Shown here: positions 6,306 to 10,803 of the stretch, piece by piece
How positions within the stretch are numbered: position 1 is the stretch's first letter
Layout of the letters: every line of letters begins with the position of its first letter
NCBI GenBank assembly: GCA_005884745.1
Contig: VAZU01000021.1
Location: 1-10,803 of the forward strand
Origin: Alphaproteobacteria bacterium
GTDB taxonomy: Bacteria > Pseudomonadota > Alphaproteobacteria > Rhizobiales > Xanthobacteraceae
Length of the DNA: 10,803 nucleotides
Reading direction: 5' to 3'
Program-made: the position numbers and the translations under genes
Notes under the pieces: model-generated
Told to the model about the DNA's origin: nothing
Seen by the model: only the letters and a program-made list of their open reading frames with translations
Database searches by the model: none

Positions 6306-7508
6306 ATGCGCGAAGCCGTCATCGTCTCGACCGCGCGTACCCCGATCGGCAAGGCCTATCGCGGCGCGTTCAACAATACGCAAGCCCAGGAGCTGGGCGG
6401 CCACGTCATCGCCGAGGCGGTGAAGCGCGCCAAGGTCGATCCCGCCGAGATCGGCGATGTGGTCATGGGCGCCGCCTTGCAGCAGGGGTCGAGCGGCGGC
6501 AACACCGCTCGGCAGTGCGCGATGCGCGCCGGGCTGCCGACCTCGATTGCCGGAATGAGCGTCGACCGCCAGTGCGCGTCGGGCCTGATGGCGATTGCCA
6601 CCGCCGCCAAGGAGATCGTGGTCGACGGCCTCGATGTCGCCGTCGGCGGCGGGCTTGAGTCCATCTCGCTGGTGCAGAACGAGCATATCAACCGCTGGCG
6701 CGGCCAGGATCCGGTGCTGGTGCAGCGACTCCCGGCCCTCTACATGACCATGCTCGAGACCGCCGAGGTCGTGGCGGAACGCTACAACGTCAGCCGCGAG
6801 GCGCAGGACGAATATTCGCTGCAGTCACAAAAACGTACCGCCCAGGGGCAGAGCGACGGCCGGTTCGACGCCGAGATCGTGCCGTTGCCGAGCGTCATGA
6901 CCGTGACCGACAAGGCCACCGGGCAGACCTCCGAACGCAAGGTCACGCTCGCGGCGGACGAGGGCAACCGTCCGCAAACCACGCTCGACGACCTGCGCGG
7001 CCTCAAGCCGGTGTTCAAGGACGGCCAACGCGTCAAGGAGGGAAAATTCATCACCGCCGGCAATGCCTCGCAGCTCTCCGACGGCGCTTCCGCGGCCGTG
7101 CTGATGGAGGCCAAGGAAGCCGAGCGCCGCGGCCTCAATCCGCTCGGCGCCTATCGGGGCATCGCGGTCGCCGGCTGCGAGCCCGACGAGATGGGCATCG
7201 GGCCGGTGTTTGCCGTGCCGAAGCTGCTCAAGCAGCACGGGCTCAAGATCGACGACATCGACATCTGGGAGCTCAACGAAGCCTTCGCGGTCCAGGTGCT
7301 GTATTGCCGCGATCGCCTCGGCATTCCCAACGAGCGCCTCAACGTCGACGGCGGCGCCGTCTCCATCGGTCATCCCTACGGCATGTCGGGTGCGCGCATG
7401 ACCGGCCACATCCTGATCGAAGGCAAGCGGCGCGGCGCCAAATTCGGCGTGGTCACCATGTGCGTCGGCGGCGGCATGGGGGCGGCCGGATTGTTCGAGA
7501 TTTATTGA
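6306..7508 (+). CDS. Thiolase (acetyl-CoA acetyltransferase / 3-ketoacyl-CoA thiolase)
   Basis: The 400-residue enzyme belongs to the thiolase family. Such enzymes either cleave 3-oxoacyl-CoA with CoA to acetyl-CoA and a shortened acyl-CoA or run the reverse condensation. All catalytic marks are present: nucleophilic Cys90 in DRQCASG, the NEAFA motif (324-328), His356 in GGAVSIGHPYGMSGAR and the acid/base Cys386 in TMCVGGGMGAAGLFE. The start REAVIVSTARTPIGKAYRGAFN is typical of the FadA/AtoB-like bacterial group, and the length is normal. The ATG at 6306 matches the family start; the ribosome site is weak (AAGG, 6295-6298). It lies between a transporter gene and a ferredoxin oxidoreductase gene on the same strand, suggesting that it handles an acyl-CoA from the same catabolic route. 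The substrate chain length cannot be decided from motifs. Confidence 0.93.
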   Translation: MREAVIVSTARTPIGKAYRGAFNNTQAQELGGHVIAEAVKRAKVDPAEIGDVVMGAALQQGSSGGNTARQCAMRAGLPTSIAGMSVDRQCASGLMAIATAAKEIVVDGLDVAVGGGLESISLVQNEHINRWRGQDPVLVQRLPALYMTMLETAEVVAERYNVSREAQDEYSLQSQKRTAQGQSDGRFDAEIVPLPSVMTVTDKATGQTSERKVTLAADEGNRPQTTLDDLRGLKPVFKDGQRVKEGKFITAGNASQLSDGASAAVLMEAKEAERRGLNPLGAYRGIAVAGCEPDEMGIGPVFAVPKLLKQHGLKIDDIDIWELNEAFAVQVLYCRDRLGIPNERLNVDGGAVSIGHPYGMSGARMTGHILIEGKRRGAKFGVVTMCVGGGMGAAGLFEIY

Positions 7509-7531
7509 GTCGGCGTCTCCTGGAGTCTCCT

Positions 7532-7602
7532 GTAGCCCGGATGGAGCGCAGCGAAATCCGGGTCCGCCGGTCCCGCAATCCGCTTGGCTCCATGCGGGCT
7601 AC
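7532..7602. repeat. Extragenic palindrome (REP-like) between thiolase and oxidoreductase genes
   Basis: GTAGCCCGGATGGAGC (7532-7547) pairs with GCTCCATGCGGGCTAC (7587-7602) with one mismatch in 16, around a 39-base interior that contains GCAGCGAAATCCGGG. From memory, this is a widespread extragenic repeat of Bradyrhizobium and its relatives. GTTTT follows closely on the plus strand (7604-7608), so it may also weaken or end transcription between the two genes, or stabilise the thiolase mRNA end. A 10-base step repeat (GTCTCCTG at 7515 and 7525) sits just before it. Confidence 0.7.
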
Positions 7603-7621
7603 GTTTTAAGCAGAGAGGACC

Positions 7622-10600
7622 ATGACACTCCCAGCCGTCACTCTCGACGACAAATACACGCGCCGGTCCGGACGCATTTATCTCTCCGGCGTGCAGGCGC
7701 TCGTTCGCCTGCCGATCATGCAGCGCGAACGCGACAAGGACGCCGGACTCAATACCGGCGGCTTCATCTCCGGTTATCGCGGCTCGCCGCTCGGCGTCTA
7801 CGACAATGCGCTGTGGCAGGCGAAGCGGCACCTCGAAGCCCACAATGTCCGCTTCCAGCCCGGGCTGAACGAAGACCTCGCCGCGACCGCCGTGTGGGGC
7901 AGCCAGCAGGTCAACATGTTCCCGGGAGCCGCGGTCGATGGCGTGTTCGCCGTCTGGTACGGTAAGGGACCGGGCGTCGACCGCTCGACCGATGCGCTCA
8001 AGCACGGCAACACCACCGGCAGCTCGAAATTCGGCGGCGTGCTGGCGCTCGCCGGCGATGATCACGGCTGCCAGTCCTCGACGCTCGCGCACCAGAGCGA
8101 GCAGATCTTTCAGGCGGCGATGATGCCGATCCTGAACCCCGCCAACATTCGCGAATATCTGGAGTTCGGGCTCTACGGCTTCGCGCTCTCGCGCTTCTCC
8201 GGATGCTGGGTCGGGTTCAAGGCGATCGCCGAGACGGTGGAAAGCTCGACCTCCGTCGAGGTCGATCCGCGGCTCGAGATCGTGCTGCCGCAGGATTTCG
8301 AAATGCCGCCCGGCGGGCTCAACATCCGCTGGCCCGATCCGCCGCTCGAGGCCGAACGCCGCCTGCACGGACCGAAGATGGCAGCGGTCGCCGCCTTCAC
8401 GCGGGCCAACCGCCTCGACCGCATCCTGATCGACCCGCGGAAGGCGCGGCTCGGCATCATCACGACCGGCAAGGGCTACCTCGACGTGCGCCAGGCGCTG
8501 AGCGACCTCGGCATCGACGAGAGGGCGGCGGCGCTCGGCATCCGCCTCTACAAGGTCGGCCTGACTTGGCCGCTCGAGCCTGCCGGCGCGCGCCGCTTCG
8601 CCGAGGGCCTCACCGACGTGCTGGTGGTCGAGGAGAAGCGCGGCTTCATCGAGCAGCAGCTCGTCCACATCCTCTACAATCTGGACGCCGCGCGCCGGCC
8701 GACGGTGGTCGGCAAGACCGACGAGAGCGGCGCGCCGCTGCTGCCGAGCCAGGGCGAGCTCACCCCGAGCATGGTAGCGCGCGCGATCGTCGCGCGGCTG
8801 CGCAAGCTCGGCGAGGACAGCCGCGAGCTCGAGCAGCGCGTCGCGCGGCTCGACGCCTTCGACAAGATGCTCGAAGGCGCCGCCACCAAGACCCAGCGCA
8901 CTCCGTTCTTCTGCTCCGGCTGTCCGCACAACACGTCGACCCGGGTACCGGAAGGCAGCCGCGCGCTCGCCGGCATCGGCTGCCACGCCATGGCGATCTA
9001 CGTTCCCAGCCGCAACACCGCGACCATCACCCATATGGGAGGGGAGGGGGCGAACTGGATCGGGCAGGCGCCGTTCACCAGCGAGAAGCACGTATTTCAG
9101 AATCTGGGCGACGGCACCTATTCGCACAGCGGGCTATTGGCGATCCGCGCCGCCGCCGCCGCGGGCGTCAACATCACCTACAAAGTTCTCTACAATGACG
9201 CCGTCGCCATGACCGGCGGCCAGCCGGTGGAAGGCCAGCTCAACGTGCCGCAGATCACCCGGCAGGTCGAAGCCGAGGGCGCCAAACGCATCGTCGTGGT
9301 CACCGACGAGCCGCAGAAATATCCGGCCAATGCCGGCTTCGCGCGGCGCGTCGAGATCCGCCATCGCGACGAGCTCGACGCCGTCCAGCGCGAGCTGCGC
9401 GAGACGCCGGGCCTCACGGTGCTCGTCTACGATCAAACCTGCGCGGCCGAGAAGCGGCGGCGCCGCAAGCGCGGCCTTTACCCGGACCCGCAGAAGCGCG
9501 TCTTCATCAACGAAGCGGTGTGCGAGGGCTGCGGCGATTGCTCGGAAAAATCCAATTGCGTCTCCGTCAAGCCGGTCGAGACCGAGTTCGGGCGCAAGCG
9601 CAGCATCGACCAGTCCAACTGCAACAAGGATTTCTCCTGCCTCAAAGGGTTCTGCCCGAGCTTCGTCACGGTGCACGGCGGGTCGTTGCGCAAGCTGCGC
9701 AGGCCCGTGGTCGCCGGCGCCCAAGACCCGTTCGCGGAGCTGCCGGTACCGCGGCGACGGCCGCTGGTCGGCCCCTACGGCATTCTCGTGACCGGCATCG
9801 GCGGCACGGGCGTGATCACGGTCGGCGCGCTGCTCGGCATGGCGGCGCATCTCGAGGGCAAGGGCTGCACGGTGCTGGATTTCACCGGGCTGTCGCAGAA
9901 GAACGGCGCAGTGATGAGCCACGTGCGCCTCGCGCCGCGGCCGGACGATCTGCACGCGGTTCGCGTCGCCGCCGGCGGCGCCGACCTTCTGCTCGGCTGC
10001 GACATGGTGGTCGCCGCGAGCCCCACCGCGCTCTCCCGCGTCGAGCACGGGATCACGCGCGCCATCGTCAACAGCTATCTGGCGCCGACCGCCGCCTTCG
10101 TCGTCAATCCCGACATCGATTTTGAGACCGCGGCGATGCAGCGGGCGTTGCGGCGCGCCGCCGGGGAGCAGAACACCGACTTCATCGACGGCACGGCGAT
10201 CGCCACGGCGCTGATGGGCGATTCCATCGCCACCAACCTGTTCATGCTCGGCTACGCGTTCCAGCAGGGATTGGTCCCGCTGTCGCTCGAAGTGATCGAG
10301 CGCGCGATCGAGCTCAACGGGGTCGCGGTCGAAACGAACAAGCGCACGTTCGCCTGGGGTCGGCTGGCCGCCCACGACCGGGCCAAGGTCGAGGCGCTTG
10401 CCGGGCCGGCCATGGCGCGTTCCGAGCCCACCGGCGAGCCGACGCTGTCGGACATCGCCGCGCGGCGGGCCGAGTTCCTGACGCGCTACCAGAGCGCGCG
10501 CTATGCCAGGCGCTACCGGAGCGTGATCGCTGCCGTCGAGGCGGCGGAGCAGGCGCGCGCGCCGACCCAAACCGGGCTCGCCGAAGCGGCCGCGCACAGT

Positions 10601-10803
10601 CTGTTCAAGTTGATGGCCTACAAGGACGAATACGAAGTGGCGCGGCTCTACACCGACGGCGCTTTCCTGAGCAATTTGCACCAGCAGTTCGAGGGCGACT
10701 TCCGACTGGAGTTCCACCTGGCGCCGCCGCTGTTGGCCTCGCGCGATCCCGTAACCGGCGAGCTACGCAAGCGGGCCTATGGCCCGTGGGTTTTTCGCGC
10801 CTT
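7622..10803 (+). CDS. Fused indolepyruvate-type 2-oxoacid:ferredoxin oxidoreductase, 3' end cut by window
   Basis: The frame stays open from ATG 7622 (ribosome site GAGAGGA, 7613-7619) to the window end, 1060 codons; the family usually has roughly 1150-1190. These cytoplasmic enzymes oxidatively decarboxylate 2-oxoacids such as aryl- or branched-chain pyruvates to acyl-CoA and reduce ferredoxin. Domains in order: pyrimidine-binding IorA-like part (about 20-410, with SGYRGSPLG and VWYGKGPGVDR); FFCSGCPHNTST (429-440) and GIGCH; the thiamine diphosphate motif GDG (496-498) and NDAVAMTGGQP beginning 26 residues later; an iron-sulfur cysteine group at 634, 637, 640 and 646, with further Cys at 667, 673 and 678; the IorB-like gamma domain from about 720 (GILVTGIGGTGVITVGALLG, SQKNGAVMSHVR); and a C-terminal YKDEYEVARLYTDGAF region. 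I translated it line by line and saw no stop or frameshift. The true substrate is unknown. Confidence 0.92.
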   Translation, partial: MTLPAVTLDDKYTRRSGRIYLSGVQALVRLPIMQRERDKDAGLNTGGFISGYRGSPLGVYDNALWQAKRHLEAHNVRFQPGLNEDLAATAVWGSQQVNMFPGAAVDGVFAVWYGKGPGVDRSTDALKHGNTTGSSKFGGVLALAGDDHGCQSSTLAHQSEQIFQAAMMPILNPANIREYLEFGLYGFALSRFSGCWVGFKAIAETVESSTSVEVDPRLEIVLPQDFEMPPGGLNIRWPDPPLEAERRLHGPKMAAVAAFTRANRLDRILIDPRKARLGIITTGKGYLDVRQALSDLGIDERAAALGIRLYKVGLTWPLEPAGARRFAEGLTDVLVVEEKRGFIEQQLVHILYNLDAARRPTVVGKTDESGAPLLPSQGELTPSMVARAIVARLRKLGEDSRELEQRVARLDAFDKMLEGAATKTQRTPFFCSGCPHNTSTRVPEGSRALAGIGCHAMAIYVPSRNTATITHMGGEGANWIGQAPFTSEKHVFQNLGDGTYSHSGLLAIRAAAAAGVNITYKVLYNDAVAMTGGQPVEGQLNVPQITRQVEAEGAKRIVVVTDEPQKYPANAGFARRVEIRHRDELDAVQRELRETPGLTVLVYDQTCAAEKRRRRKRGLYPDPQKRVFINEAVCEGCGDCSEKSNCVSVKPVETEFGRKRSIDQSNCNKDFSCLKGFCPSFVTVHGGSLRKLRRPVVAGAQDPFAELPVPRRRPLVGPYGILVTGIGGTGVITVGALLGMAAHLEGKGCTVLDFTGLSQKNGAVMSHVRLAPRPDDLHAVRVAAGGADLLLGCDMVVAASPTALSRVEHGITRAIVNSYLAPTAAFVVNPDIDFETAAMQRALRRAAGEQNTDFIDGTAIATALMGDSIATNLFMLGYAFQQGLVPLSLEVIERAIELNGVAVETNKRTFAWGRLAAHDRAKVEALAGPAMARSEPTGEPTLSDIAARRAEFLTRYQSARYARRYRSVIAAVEAAEQARAPTQTGLAEAAAHSLFKLMAYKDEYEVARLYTDGAFLSNLHQQFEGDFRLEFHLAPPLLASRDPVTGELRKRAYGPWVFRA

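Noticed and set aside
7502..9127. Minus-strand open frame (541 codons) opposite the first half of the oxidoreductase
   Set aside because: Same reason: a shadow of the plus-strand gene, with no recognisable domain or good ribosome site.
9134..10717. Long minus-strand open frame (527 codons) opposite the oxidoreductase
   Set aside because: It is antisense to a gene with complete motifs. Its product is rich in Arg, Ala, Gly, Asp, His and Val without any family motif, as expected from the mirrored codon bias of high-GC DNA.

Overview
The window is about 65% GC. Its proteins, its codon use and an extragenic palindrome that opens and closes with GTAGCCCGG/CCGGGCTAC-type ends all suggest an alphaproteobacterium of the order Hyphomicrobiales, near Bradyrhizobium, Rhodopseudomonas or Xanthobacteraceae. 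This placement comes from remembered family resemblance, not from a search. I see no RNA genes, CRISPR array, transposase or phage gene.

Layout. Positions 1-816 hold no convincing gene but several imperfect inverted repeats. A small basic conserved hypothetical protein follows on the plus strand (817-1131). Two NAD-biosynthesis genes then lie on the minus strand, nadE upstream (4535-2514) and pncB downstream (2409-1156). They would act two steps apart: PncB turns nicotinate into nicotinate mononucleotide, and NadE amidates deamido-NAD to NAD. A divergent intergenic region (4536-4833) with strong hairpins leads to plus-strand genes for an MHS-type MFS transporter (4834-6162), a thiolase (6306-7508) and a very large fused 2-oxoacid (indolepyruvate-type) ferredoxin oxidoreductase (7622 to beyond the window end).

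The plus-strand cluster looks catabolic. The transporter would import an organic acid, the oxidoreductase would oxidatively decarboxylate an aryl- or branched-chain 2-oxoacid to its acyl-CoA with reduction of ferredoxin, and the thiolase would cleave a 3-oxoacyl-CoA. The substrate cannot be read from the sequence.

The most unusual signal is in the NAD genes. pncB has lost about 15 codons and carries an in-frame TAG exactly at the junction, so it is called a pseudogene. nadE is otherwise full length and motif-complete but lacks about nine codons of a highly conserved loop (normally close to MSHYxVNAG) in the synthetase domain. Two clean multiple-of-three deletions in neighbouring genes of one pathway could mean relaxed selection, or an error in the assembly or consensus. 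I found no clearly new multi-gene system.
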